A DNA stretch of 64,000 bases from contig JAXLYP010000031.1 in the NCBI GenBank assembly GCA_046351395.1, positions 70,963-134,962 of the forward strand, given 5' to 3'. This document shows positions 25,880 to 34,543 of this stretch, in pieces. The position numbers and the translations under genes are program-made. The notes under the pieces are model-generated. The model was not told where the DNA came from, did no database searches, and worked only from the letters and a program-made list of their open reading frames with translations. The stretch's first letter is position 1, and the number at the start of each line of letters is the position of its first letter. Source of the stretch: CAYYKK01 sp046351395 (GTDB lineage: Bacteria; Myxococcota_A; Polyangia; Polyangiales; Polyangiaceae).

Positions 25880-27226
25880 ATGACCAGCGCCGCGACGTCC
25901 AGAGAGCCGCCTGCGCCGAACGTGTCCTCGCCCACCCCTCCGGCGAACGCATCGGCGCGGGGGTCTGCGGTGCGCGAACAGCGCGCGCTCGAGCGGGATC
26001 TCGCGGCCGTCGAGGGCGGGCGCAAGTGGCTGCGCCGGCTGATCACCGTGCTCGTGCTCGGGGGCATCGTGGCCGCGATCGTCGTCTACAAGATCAAGAC
26101 GGCGCCCCCGCCCCAGCCGAAATACGTGCTCGCGCAGATCACCGAGGGCGACATCAGCGAGACCATCCAGTCGACGGGCCAGGTCCGCCCCGTCACGGAG
26201 GTGCAGGTCGGCGCGCAGGTATCGGGCCGCGTCACGCAGGTGTTCGTCGACTTCAACGACACGGTGAAGAAGGGCCAGCCCCTCGCCGAGATCGATCCGA
26301 CGCTGATCGCCTCGCAGATCGACGCCTCGCAAGCTCAGCTCACCGCGGCGCTCGCGTCCGTGCGGCGCGCGGAGGCGAACGCGGCGAGCGCGCTCACGCG
26401 GCTCGATCGCGCGAAGTCCCTCTTCGCGGGCGGGGTGGGCTCGCAGGCGGACGTGGACACCGCTCAGGGCGGGTACGACGTGGCGGTGGCGGACGTGAGC
26501 GCGGCGCGCGCGCAGGTCTCGCAGATCAACGCGCAGCTCAGCTCGAGCAAGACGAACCTCGGCTACACGAAGATCCTCTCGCCCATCGACGGGGTCGTCA
26601 TCAACCGCGCGATCGATGCCGGGCAGACCGTCGCGGCGAGCTTCCAAGCGCCCGTGCTGTTCGTGCTCGCGCAGGATCTCCGAAAAATGCGGGTGTTCGC
26701 CGACATCGACGAGGCGGACGTGGGGCGCGTGCGCGAGGGCATGCTCGCGGACATCTCCGTCGACGCGTTTCCCTCGGTGACGTTCGAGGGCGAGGTGAAG
26801 CAGGTGCGGTTCAGCCCGCTGACGACCGCCGGGGTCGTCACGTACGCGGCCGTGCTCGACGTGAAGAACGACGACCTCCGGCTCCGCCCCGGAATGACGG
26901 CGACGGTCACGATCAAGAGCGCGCACGCCGGCGGGGTGAAGCGGTTGCCGAACTCCGCGCTGCGGTTCCACCCGTCGCCCCCGCTCGACGAGAAGGGGAA
27001 CAAGGTCCCCGAGGAGCCGCTGCCCAAGCTCGAGCCGGGCAAGGGGCGCATCTACGTGGTCGTCGACAAGAAGCTCGGCAAGGAGAAGATCGAGCCGCGC
27101 ATCGTGGACATCGGCGTGAGCGACGGCGTCTACACCGAGCTCAAGTCGGACCTCGAGGGCGTCGACGTCGTGCGCGACGAGACGGACTCTGCGAACCCGC
27201 AGATGAAGAAGAAGGGCCTGTTTTAG
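25880..27226 (+). CDS. MacA-type periplasmic adaptor (membrane fusion protein) of an ABC exporter
   Basis: 448 residues from the ATG at 25880, preceded by AGGGGGA. A ~60-residue charged cytoplasmic start leads to one transmembrane helix (LRRLITVLVLGGIVAAIVVYK). The adaptor body follows: QSTGQVRPVTEVQVGAQVSG (biotinyl-lipoyl half), an alpha hairpin (about residues 150-215, ASQIDASQAQLTAALASVRR), the second lipoyl half (GVVINRAIDAGQTVAASFQA) and a beta barrel. Such adaptors connect a MacB-type ABC transporter to an outer-membrane channel. No TolC-type gene is next door. First gene of a four-gene operon with the ATPase and two permeases. Confidence 0.92.
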   Translation: MTSAATSREPPAPNVSSPTPPANASARGSAVREQRALERDLAAVEGGRKWLRRLITVLVLGGIVAAIVVYKIKTAPPPQPKYVLAQITEGDISETIQSTGQVRPVTEVQVGAQVSGRVTQVFVDFNDTVKKGQPLAEIDPTLIASQIDASQAQLTAALASVRRAEANAASALTRLDRAKSLFAGGVGSQADVDTAQGGYDVAVADVSAARAQVSQINAQLSSSKTNLGYTKILSPIDGVVINRAIDAGQTVAASFQAPVLFVLAQDLRKMRVFADIDEADVGRVREGMLADISVDAFPSVTFEGEVKQVRFSPLTTAGVVTYAAVLDVKNDDLRLRPGMTATVTIKSAHAGGVKRLPNSALRFHPSPPLDEKGNKVPEEPLPKLEPGKGRIYVVVDKKLGKEKIEPRIVDIGVSDGVYTELKSDLEGVDVVRDETDSANPQMKKKGLF

Positions 27227-27234
27227 GGGCTCTC

Positions 27235-28050
27235 ATGAACGACGCTCCACAGAAGCACGAGAACTCGGCCGGGCACTCGCCGTACCGCGCGTCCCAGGAG
27301 GACGCGCTCATCCGACTCGAGGGCGTGACCAAGGAGTACCGAAGCGAGGCGAGCGTCGTCCGCGCGTTGCGCCAGGTGGACCTCGACATCGCGCGCGGAG
27401 AGTTCGCAGCGATCGTCGGTCAGAGCGGGTCCGGAAAGAGCACGATGATGAACATCATCGGGTGCCTCGACCGGCCGACGACGGGTCGCTACATCCTCGA
27501 CGGGATCGACGTCACGCATCGCTCGAACGACGCGCGCGCGATCGTCCGCAACCGCCTCATCGGGTTCATCTTCCAGGGCTTCAACCTCCTTCCCCGGACG
27601 ACGGCGCTCGAGAACGTGGAGCTGCCGCTCATCTATCGCGGCGTGGGCGGGAACGTCCGCCGGCGCCGCGCGCGAGACGCGCTCGCCGCCGTGGGCCTCG
27701 CGGACCGGATCCACCACACGCCGAACCAGCTCTCGGGCGGACAGCAGCAGCGCGTCGCGGTCGCGCGCGCGCTCGTCACCGAGCCCCCGCTGCTCCTCGC
27801 GGACGAACCCACGGGCAACCTCGACACGCGGACGAGCTACGAGGTGCTCGAGCTGCTGCAGCGCCTGAACCGAACGGGGATCACGATCGTGCTCGTCACG
27901 CACGAGCCCGACATCGCGGCGTGCGCGAAGCGCGTGGTGCGCTTCCGCGACGGCCTCGTGCAGTCGGATCTCCGGAACGCCGAGCCGCACGACGCAGCCG
28001 CGGCGCTCGCGGCGCTGCCCAACACGGATCAGGCCGCGGGCTCGCCGTGA
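27235..28050 (+). CDS. MacB/LolD-type ABC transporter ATP-binding protein
   Basis: 271 residues from the ATG at 27235, eight bases after the adaptor stop. It has Walker A (GQSGSGKSTMMNIIGCLD), Q loop (FIFQGFNLLPRTTALENVELP), signature (LSGGQQQRVAVARAL), Walker B (LLLADEPTGNLD) and the switch His (VLVTHEPDIA). This is the LolD/MacB subfamily, which powers mechanotransmission-type exporters rather than membrane translocation. In classical MacB the ATPase and permease are fused; here they are separate. The last codons overlap the GTG start of the first permease (GTGA). Confidence 0.95.
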   Translation: MNDAPQKHENSAGHSPYRASQEDALIRLEGVTKEYRSEASVVRALRQVDLDIARGEFAAIVGQSGSGKSTMMNIIGCLDRPTTGRYILDGIDVTHRSNDARAIVRNRLIGFIFQGFNLLPRTTALENVELPLIYRGVGGNVRRRRARDALAAVGLADRIHHTPNQLSGGQQQRVAVARALVTEPPLLLADEPTGNLDTRTSYEVLELLQRLNRTGITIVLVTHEPDIAACAKRVVRFRDGLVQSDLRNAEPHDAAAALAALPNTDQAAGSP

Positions 28051-29267
28051 GGGCGCTGTTCGCCGCGCTTCGCCTCTCGCTCCGCGCGATCGCCCGGTCG
28101 AAGGTGCGGGCCGCGCTGACGATCCTCGGGATCCTGATCGGCGTCGCGGCCGTCGTGATCGTGGTCGCGCTCGGGAACGCGGTGCGCGACAAAGTCATGG
28201 GTCAGATCTCGACCCTCGGCGCGAACACCATCTTCATCTTCCCGCAGGACACGCGGTCGAGCGGCGCGCGGGACGCGTCACGCTCCAAGCTCACGGAGGA
28301 CGACGCGATCGCCATCGGCCGCGAGGCGAACAGCGTCGCCGCGATCACGCCCATGAGCTCGACGCGCGCGCAGCTCGTCTCGGGCGACAAGAACGCGTCG
28401 AGTCAGGTGTTCGGCGTGGAGGAGGCGTTCTTCTCCATCATGCAGTTCTCCGTCGAGAAGGGCGTGATGTTCACCCCGACGGAGATGCGGACGAAGGCGA
28501 AGGTCTGCATCCTCGGCGAGACGGTGCGCGAGGCGCTCTTCGGCGCGGAGGACGGCGTCGGAGCCTACGTGCGGATCGGCAAATACCCGTTCCGCGTCGT
28601 CGGCATCTTGAAGAAGAAGGGGCAGTCGCCGTTCGGCGAGGATCAGGACGATCGCGTCCTCATCCCGATCGGCACGTTCCGCACGCGCGTCTTCCCGACC
28701 GCGGGCAACCGCGTGCAGACGCTCGTCGCGTCCGCGAGCGACGAGCGCACCGTGGAGCGCGCGACGGCGCAGATCGAGGACATCCTCCGGCAGCGCCACA
28801 ACATCGATCCTGAGGATCAGCCGGACTTTCAGATCATGACGCAGGCCGAGATCCGAAAGAGCAACGACCAGATCTTCGGGTTCCTGACGGCGCTGCTCTC
28901 GTCGATCGCGGCGATCTCGCTCGTCGTCGGGGGCATCGGCGTGATGAACATCATGCTCGTGTCGGTCACCGAGCGGACGCGCGAGATCGGCATCCGGATG
29001 GCGATCGGCGCGAGCCAGGGCGACATCCTGTTCCAATTCCTCATCGAGGCGATCGTCCTCAGCTTGCTCGGCGGCCTCGCGGGGCTCCTCCTCGGCGTCG
29101 TCGTCGTGACGCTCCTCTCGCGCTCGCTCGGCTGGGCGATGACGGTGCCCATCGACGCGGTCGTCACCTCGTTCGTCACGAGCGCGACGATCGGCGTGGT
29201 GTTCGGCTTCTTGCCCGCGCGGCGCGCGGCGCGCCTCGATCCGATCGACGCGCTGAGGCACGAGTAG
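28047..29267 (+). CDS. MacB-type ABC permease 1 (FtsX/MacB_PCD family)
   Basis: 406 residues, GTG start overlapping the ATPase stop. The first transmembrane helix (KVRAALTILGILIGVAAVVIVVALG) is followed by a large periplasmic domain (about residues 45-275) and three C-terminal helices: SIAAISLVVGGIGVMNIMLV, the conserved ERTREIGIRMAIGA coupling segment, then LSLLGGLAGLLLGVVVVTLL and FVTSATIGVVFGFLPARRAARLDP. It should pair with the second permease encoded two bases downstream as a heterodimer. Confidence 0.93.
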   Translation: MRALFAALRLSLRAIARSKVRAALTILGILIGVAAVVIVVALGNAVRDKVMGQISTLGANTIFIFPQDTRSSGARDASRSKLTEDDAIAIGREANSVAAITPMSSTRAQLVSGDKNASSQVFGVEEAFFSIMQFSVEKGVMFTPTEMRTKAKVCILGETVREALFGAEDGVGAYVRIGKYPFRVVGILKKKGQSPFGEDQDDRVLIPIGTFRTRVFPTAGNRVQTLVASASDERTVERATAQIEDILRQRHNIDPEDQPDFQIMTQAEIRKSNDQIFGFLTALLSSIAAISLVVGGIGVMNIMLVSVTERTREIGIRMAIGASQGDILFQFLIEAIVLSLLGGLAGLLLGVVVVTLLSRSLGWAMTVPIDAVVTSFVTSATIGVVFGFLPARRAARLDPIDALRHE

Positions 29268-29269
29268 CC

Positions 29270-30502
29270 ATGTGGGTGTTCCTCCAGCGCATCCTCACGT
29301 CGGTCTTCCTCGCGCTCCGGGCGGTGCGGCGAAACAAGCTCCGCGCGGGGCTCACGACGCTCGGGATCACCATCGGCGTCGCGGCGGTCGTCACGGTGAC
29401 GGCGCTCGCGACGGCCGCGCGCGCGAACGTCGCCGCGCAGGTCCAGGCGCTCGGGACGAACGCGCTCATGGTGTTCCCGCGATCGAGCAAGCCGTCGGGC
29501 GCGCGCCTCGACGCGTCCTCGCGGCTCAGCGAGCTCGACGTGAAGGCGATGGTGCGCGAGTCGACGAGCATCGCGCTGGCGGCGCCGTTCCTCCGCGGCT
29601 CGGGCACGATCGTGTACGAGGGGCAGAACGCGACCCCGACGATCGTCGGCACGCGCCTCGACTACTTCGCGATCCGCAACTGGAAGGCGAAGAGCGGATC
29701 GCTCTGGACGCCCGTGAGCGAGAACATCGCGGACAAGGTCGCCGTGATCGGCACGGCCACCGCGAAGACGCTGTTCGGCTCCCTCGATCCCATCGGTCGC
29801 ACCGTGCGCGTGGGGCGCTTCCCGTTCGAGATCATCGGCGTCCTCGAGGAGAAGGGCCAATCGCCGTTCGGCCAGAGCCAGGACGAGATCCTCGTCGTCC
29901 CGATCACCACGATGCGCGGGACGATCTCGAACGCGCGGCCGAACGAGACCCACGCGATCATCTTCTCGGCGACGAGCGCGGAGACGACGTCGTCCGCGCA
30001 GCGCCAAGCGGAGGGCATCCTCCGAGAGCGGCACCGCATCCAGCCCGGTCAGGAGGACGACTTCGTCGTCCGAAGTCAGGCCGAGTTCCAGGCGCTCCAG
30101 GACACGATCTTCGGCGCCCTGACGATGCTCCTCATCGGGATCGCCGCGGTGTCCCTCGTCGTGGGCGGCATCGGCGTGATGAACATCATGCTGGTGTCGG
30201 TCGCCGAGCGGACGCGCGAGATCGGGATCCGCATGGCGATCGGCGCTCGAGAGGCGGACATCATGGTCCAGTTCCTCGTCGAGGCGCTCGTGCTCGCGTT
30301 CCTCGGAGGGCTGATCGGGACCACCCTCGGGCTCCTCGCCATCCACGGCTTCGGCAGCGCGCTCTCCTGGGAGATGAAGCTCGAGCCGCAATCGTTGCTG
30401 ATGGCGCTCGTGACGAGCACGACCATCGGGCTCGTCTTCGGCTACCTCCCCGCGCGCCGGGCAGCGCGCCTCGACCCCGTGCAGGCCCTCGGGCGGGAGT
30501 GA
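29270..30502 (+). CDS. MacB-type ABC permease 2 (FtsX/MacB_PCD family)
   Basis: 410 residues starting MWVFLQRILTSVFLALRAVR. The layout is the same as permease 1: helix one (AGLTTLGITIGVAAVVTVTAL), periplasmic domain, then SLVVGGIGVMNIMLVSVAER, ERTREIGIRMAIGAREADI and GLVFGYLPARRAARLDPVQA. It is clearly paralogous to permease 1 but distinct (about half of the residues agree by eye), so the exporter probably uses a two-permease heterodimer. Substrate unknown. Last gene of the operon; a decayed oxidoreductase gene faces it. Confidence 0.93.
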   Translation: MWVFLQRILTSVFLALRAVRRNKLRAGLTTLGITIGVAAVVTVTALATAARANVAAQVQALGTNALMVFPRSSKPSGARLDASSRLSELDVKAMVRESTSIALAAPFLRGSGTIVYEGQNATPTIVGTRLDYFAIRNWKAKSGSLWTPVSENIADKVAVIGTATAKTLFGSLDPIGRTVRVGRFPFEIIGVLEEKGQSPFGQSQDEILVVPITTMRGTISNARPNETHAIIFSATSAETTSSAQRQAEGILRERHRIQPGQEDDFVVRSQAEFQALQDTIFGALTMLLIGIAAVSLVVGGIGVMNIMLVSVAERTREIGIRMAIGAREADIMVQFLVEALVLAFLGGLIGTTLGLLAIHGFGSALSWEMKLEPQSLLMALVTSTTIGLVFGYLPARRAARLDPVQALGRE

Positions 30503-30571
30503 TCGCCGACCGCGCTCCGAACGACTGTCGACGGAAGACTGTCTGTCTGGGCCGCAGGCTCAGGGGAGGCA

Positions 30572-31070
30572 CATGCGGTCCGTGGTTGGCGGTGACGCCC
30601 CGGTCGAGCTGGATGCCGTCGCAGCCCTCGGGCTTCGTGGACTCGAAACGTCGCGCAGATCCGCCGCGCGAGGTCCTCGACCTTCGGACCGCCGAGGTAT
30701 CGCACGCCGTTCAGGAAGATCGTGCTTCGCGCCCGCCTTGCGCGAGGCCGCGAAGGACGAGGCGAGCAGGCCCGCGCCCTCCTCGGAGCCCGCGCACGCG
30801 CGCACGGCGTCGGTCTCGGACGCGGGGATGCCCACCTTCGCCGCGCACTCCGGCCAGCTCGAGTCGACCGGGGAAGCGGACTCGTTTTGACAGACAATCG
30901 AGTCGAAGGCGCGCGCGGTGTGCTTCTCGGCGCACACCTGGAAGAGGTCCCCGTCAACGCCGTCGGTCCGTGGACGGACTGGAGCGCGCCGCCGCGTTCT
31001 TGACCCACGAACGACGTGGATGCGCACCGCGTCGCGGTCCAGGCGCTCGCGGACTCTCGTGGGCGCTCCG
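30572..31070 (-). pseudogene. decayed GILT-like/DsbA-fold thiol oxidoreductase
   Basis: Pieces of one protein appear in all three minus-strand frames in the right order. They are ERLDRDAVRIHV (from about 31045), VGQERGGALQSVHGP (about 31005-30965), DLFQVCAEKH...AFDSIVCQNESA...CAAKVGI...AGAK (30955-30718), TIFLNGVRYLGGPKVEDLARRI (30715-30655) and FESTKPEGCDGIQ (30646-30608). The middle part resembles gamma-interferon-inducible thiol reductase (GILT) family proteins, with AFDSIVC, WPEC and the cis-Pro-like loop before TIFLNG. At least four frame changes are needed, and the N-terminal CxxC is not recognisable, so the gene is dead. GILT assignment is by eye. Confidence 0.7.
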
Positions 31071-31136
31071 GGTGCGCGGTGAACGGCGCGCGTCATCCGC
31101 GTACCGGTGAGGCGGCGCAAAAGAACCGGTCCTCGT

Positions 31137-32456
31137 TCACGGCGCGCCCCGGGGAATCCCGAAGCGGGGATCGCGAAGCTCGACGCTCGGGGCCGGTGGC
31201 GTCGCCCGCGGCGTCGACGGACTGGGACGCGCGACCGCCGGAACCGGCGTGGCACGAGCCGTCTCCCCGAGCAGCGAACGCGCGGGACCTGGAGATGCAG
31301 CCACCGTCGAGGGACTAGGACGTGCGGTCACTTCCGTCAGCGCTGTCGACGACGTGGAGGATCTGTCGGGCGCACGTAAAGTGCCTGCAGAGCGCGGGTC
31401 TGCGCCTCGACCGGGCAGGGCCGCGAGGGCATCGGCCGTGGAGCCTGCGCGCACGGCGAGGACGCTTGGCACCGCGAAGACAAGAACGAGAGCGGCAACG
31501 ACGACGCCCACTCCAACGCGGCTGGGCTGCGAGCGCCGACCTTCGGCAGCCGCCGGGAGCACGCGAACCGGTCTCACGGGAGCATCGACGGCTGCGCGGA
31601 ACGCGGCCGCCAGCTCACGTCCGCTGCCAAATCGGCTCGCGGGATCGCGCGACAGCGCTCGCGCGAAGAACTCGTCCACCGCCGATGGCAACGAGCCGTC
31701 GTAGGTGGAGGGCCGGGGAAGGTCGGACCGGAGGATCCGGTCGAACACCTTCGCCATCGACACGTCGTCAAACGGGTTCGTGCCGGTGAGCATCTCGAAC
31801 GCCACGACTCCCAGTGACCAGAGGTCGGTCGCACGTGTCAGCGGCTCGACCCAGACTTGCTCTGGGCTCATGTACGCGGGTGACCCCACCAGCCCCGATC
31901 CTGTCGATTGGGTAGTTCCGCCGTCTTCGATCTTGGCGACTCCGAAATCGAGAACCTTCACGACGACGGCGCCGTCGGCTTCCTCGCACAGGAAAATATT
32001 CGCGGGCTTCACGTCACGGTGGATCACGCCGTTCTCGTGCGCGTGATCGAGCGCGTCGCCCACGGCCTCGACGATGGTCTTGCAGAGGGCACGATCCAGC
32101 TTCGAGTCGCGCGCGAGACGATGACCGAGATCACACCCGGCGAGCAGCTCCATCGCGAAGTACGGACGCCCCTCGTGCAACCCGAAATCGCGAACCTGCA
32201 CGACGTGCCGACTCGCGAGCTTCGCGGCCGCCAGCGCCTCGCGGCGAAACCGCGCCTCGCCGTTGGGCGCCGCAGCGACTTCGTGGAGCATCGTCTTCAA
32301 GGCGACTTCCGTCGCGAGTTGAACGTGCCGCGCTCGCCACACGGCCCCCATCCCGCCCGTCGCGATCAGCTCGACGAGCTCGTAGCGCTGGTCGACAATC
32401 TGCCCCGCGACGAGCATGCCGCCCAAGCTAGCACGCACGAACTCCTCGCGCGTCAC
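31137..32456 (-). CDS. eukaryote-like Ser/Thr protein kinase with C-terminal transmembrane helix
   Basis: 439 residues from a GTG at 32456 with GAGGG six bases upstream; an ATG at 32417 is also possible. The kinase domain (about residues 20-290) has IATGGMGAVWRARH, VALKTML, the catalytic loop VIHRDVKPANIFL, VLDFGVAKIED, YMSPEQVW and DLWSLGVVAFEML. A single helix (GVGVVVAALVLVFAVPSVLAV) and a ~100-residue Pro/Ser/Thr-rich periplasmic tail follow. The gene diverges from the FHA-sigma54 activator 29 bases away, and a kinase that phosphorylates an FHA ligand next door is a familiar pairing. Confidence 0.92.
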   Translation of the reverse strand: MTREEFVRASLGGMLVAGQIVDQRYELVELIATGGMGAVWRARHVQLATEVALKTMLHEVAAAPNGEARFRREALAAAKLASRHVVQVRDFGLHEGRPYFAMELLAGCDLGHRLARDSKLDRALCKTIVEAVGDALDHAHENGVIHRDVKPANIFLCEEADGAVVVKVLDFGVAKIEDGGTTQSTGSGLVGSPAYMSPEQVWVEPLTRATDLWSLGVVAFEMLTGTNPFDDVSMAKVFDRILRSDLPRPSTYDGSLPSAVDEFFARALSRDPASRFGSGRELAAAFRAAVDAPVRPVRVLPAAAEGRRSQPSRVGVGVVVAALVLVFAVPSVLAVRAGSTADALAALPGRGADPRSAGTLRAPDRSSTSSTALTEVTARPSPSTVAASPGPARSLLGETARATPVPAVARPSPSTPRATPPAPSVELRDPRFGIPRGAP

Positions 32457-32485
32457 GTGGGACCCTCGTAAAGTCAGCGTGAACC

Positions 32486-33814
32486 ATGCCGCACGGACGC
32501 CACGCCGGGACGGCGGCGCTCAAGCTTCGCGACGCGATGCCCGTGCGCACTGTGGTCACCACCGTGCGCACGGGCGTGGACCAGGGAAAGCGACTCGAGG
32601 CGGAGGTCGCCACGCTCGGGACCGCCCGTGACAACGATCTCGTACTCACCGATCCAACCGTGTCCGGCTACCACGCGCGGCTCTCGGCAGTGAAATCCGG
32701 GATTCAGATCGAGGATCTCGGTTCGAAGAACGGGACGACGGTCAACGGCGTCCGCGTGGAGCGCGGCATCGCGGCGCCTGGTGCGTTGATCGAGATCGGT
32801 CAGACGCGCCTCGCGATCGAGGCGGGCTTGCCCCTGACGGTTGAACTTCACGCCGAGGATCGTTTGGGCGACCTGCGCGGTGCGACGAGCGCCATGCGGC
32901 GCCTCATGAGCGATATTCGGAAGCTCGCTGCGGGGACGGTTCCGGTACTCGTGAGCGGGGAGTCGGGTACGGGGAAGGAGCTCATCGCGCGCGCCATCCA
33001 CGACGCGAGCGCTCGGTCCGACGCGCCATTCGTCACCGTCGATTGCGGCTCGCTCGCTCCCGCGCTCGTCGCGAGCGAGCTCTTCGGCCACGAACAAGGA
33101 GCGTTTACCGGTGCGCACAGAACCAAGCGCGGCGCCTTTGAGCTCGCCCATGGCGGTACCCTGTTCCTCGATGAGATCGGCGAGTTGCCCGCCGAGCTCC
33201 AAGCCAATCTGCTCGGCGCGCTTGAGCGCAGGCGGTTCTGTCGTGTCGGAGGCCGCAGTGAGATCGAAGTCGATCTCCGCGTCGTCGCAGCGACCCACCG
33301 AGATCTGCGGCGCGAGGTCAACGCAGGGACATTTCGACTCGATCTGTACTACCGCCTCGCGGTCGTGACGCTCGCCGTCCCCCCGCTCCGCGATCGCGCC
33401 GCGGACATCCCGCTCCTCGTCGAGCACTTTGCGCGCGCAGAGGGGTACGCGGGGGCGATCGAGGAACGGTTTCCACGGGAGACCATGGAGCGTCTGAAGG
33501 CCCACCCGTGGCGCGGCAACATTCGCGAACTGCGGAACTTCGTGCAGGCGACGCTGGCGATGGGCGAGCCCGCCCAACTCGACGACACGAGCGCGCCTGG
33601 TGCGCGCGGCAACTCCGTCTCCCTCGTCCCGACAGAGCTGCTCGCTCTTCCCTATGGTCGCGCTCGCGCGCTATTGGTCGAGAGGTTCGAGGAGAGCTAT
33701 GCGAGAGCGCTTCTCGAGCGCGCGGGTGGGAACGTCGCGAAAGCCGCGCGCGAGGGAGAGATCGCGCGTTCTCACCTCAACCTTCTGATCCGCAAGCACG
33801 ACCTGAAGCCCTGA
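32486..33814 (+). CDS. FHA-domain sigma54-dependent transcriptional activator
   Basis: 442 residues. The N-terminal FHA domain (about residues 20-110) shows LGTARDNDLVLTDPTVSGYHARL and DLGSKNGTTVNG; it binds phosphothreonine. The AAA+ sigma54-interaction domain (about 130-360) has Walker A GESGTGKELIARAIHDAS, the sigma54 contact loop GAFTGA, Walker B GTLFLDEIGELP and the arginine-finger region. The C-terminal Fis-type helix-turn-helix reads NVAKAAREGEIARSHLNLLI. Such FHA regulators are known in myxobacteria to sense Ser/Thr kinase signals and activate -24/-12 promoters. The kinase divergent at 32456 is the obvious candidate partner. Confidence 0.95.
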   Translation: MPHGRHAGTAALKLRDAMPVRTVVTTVRTGVDQGKRLEAEVATLGTARDNDLVLTDPTVSGYHARLSAVKSGIQIEDLGSKNGTTVNGVRVERGIAAPGALIEIGQTRLAIEAGLPLTVELHAEDRLGDLRGATSAMRRLMSDIRKLAAGTVPVLVSGESGTGKELIARAIHDASARSDAPFVTVDCGSLAPALVASELFGHEQGAFTGAHRTKRGAFELAHGGTLFLDEIGELPAELQANLLGALERRRFCRVGGRSEIEVDLRVVAATHRDLRREVNAGTFRLDLYYRLAVVTLAVPPLRDRAADIPLLVEHFARAEGYAGAIEERFPRETMERLKAHPWRGNIRELRNFVQATLAMGEPAQLDDTSAPGARGNSVSLVPTELLALPYGRARALLVERFEESYARALLERAGGNVAKAAREGEIARSHLNLLIRKHDLKP

Positions 33815-33835
33815 GGCGCGCGCCCGCTGCCCGAC

Positions 33836-34354
33836 TTATTCGTTCGTTTCGGCGGCGTCGTCCGCGACCTCCTGCTCGAGCACCTCGCCGGCGGCGTCGA
33901 CCTTCACCTCCCAGAGTGTGTCGCGGGCGTCGAGGACCTTGACCTCTGTGTTGCAGCCGCCGTCGTCGTCGGGGCCCGCGAACACGGCGTCTCCGCCGAC
34001 CTCTTGCTCGGCAGCGTCGATGATGGCGGCGAGGGAACCCGTGCACACGTCACCCGTCGCCTCGGAGGTGGACTGGGATGCGAGGATCACACCCGTCGAC
34101 GGATCGACGCGCACGTCTTTCACTCCGGTCGTCGAGAGTGCGTGGATCGACAGCACCTTCGACTTCGTAAGGAGAGTTGCCCTCACGGCGCGCGCGCCGT
34201 CGATGGATCTTTCCGCAATGCCGACCGAACCCTTGAGCGAGATCGACGCGGAGTCGACCGCCGTCCTGAGCTCCGTGTTCCGCCCTGCGGAGTCGGTGCA
34301 GCCTGCGAGCGCGAGGACGCCAAGAAGAGAGGTAACTTGAATGTGTCGTTTCAT
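33836..34354 (-). CDS. PepSY-like lipoprotein
   Basis: 172 residues from the ATG at 34354, with AAGGAG eight bases upstream. The signal is a lipoprotein type (VTSLLGVLALAGC, then TDSAG). The mature part has two similar beta-alpha halves: VKDVRVDPSTGVILASQS with AAIIDAAEQEVGGDAVFAG, then TEVKVLDARDTLWEVKVDAAGEVL. That is the pattern of tandem PepSY-type domains, thought to inhibit peptidases or act as periplasmic binders. It is convergent with the FHA regulator, 21 bases apart. Function unknown. Confidence 0.82.
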   Translation of the reverse strand: MKRHIQVTSLLGVLALAGCTDSAGRNTELRTAVDSASISLKGSVGIAERSIDGARAVRATLLTKSKVLSIHALSTTGVKDVRVDPSTGVILASQSTSEATGDVCTGSLAAIIDAAEQEVGGDAVFAGPDDDGGCNTEVKVLDARDTLWEVKVDAAGEVLEQEVADDAAETNE

Positions 34355-34543
34355 AGGTGAGACTCCTTCGCCGTCCGCCTCCGCAACCCGCGTGCCATGC
34401 GGCGGCGCAGCGGATCGTGGGAGACATGCGCTTCCCACATTGGCCCTGTGTCCTCTCGAGCGGACAGTTGTCCTGATGGTAGGACGACTCGAGTCGTCGC
34501 GAGATCGCGCGACCGCGCCGCGCGAGCGCCGATGAGGCTGGGT

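Noticed and set aside
30515..30545. Similarity between CGAACGACTGTCGACGGA here and CGAACGACCGTCGACAGA near 62253
   Set aside because: Only about 18 bases, no shared context; may be chance in GC-rich DNA.
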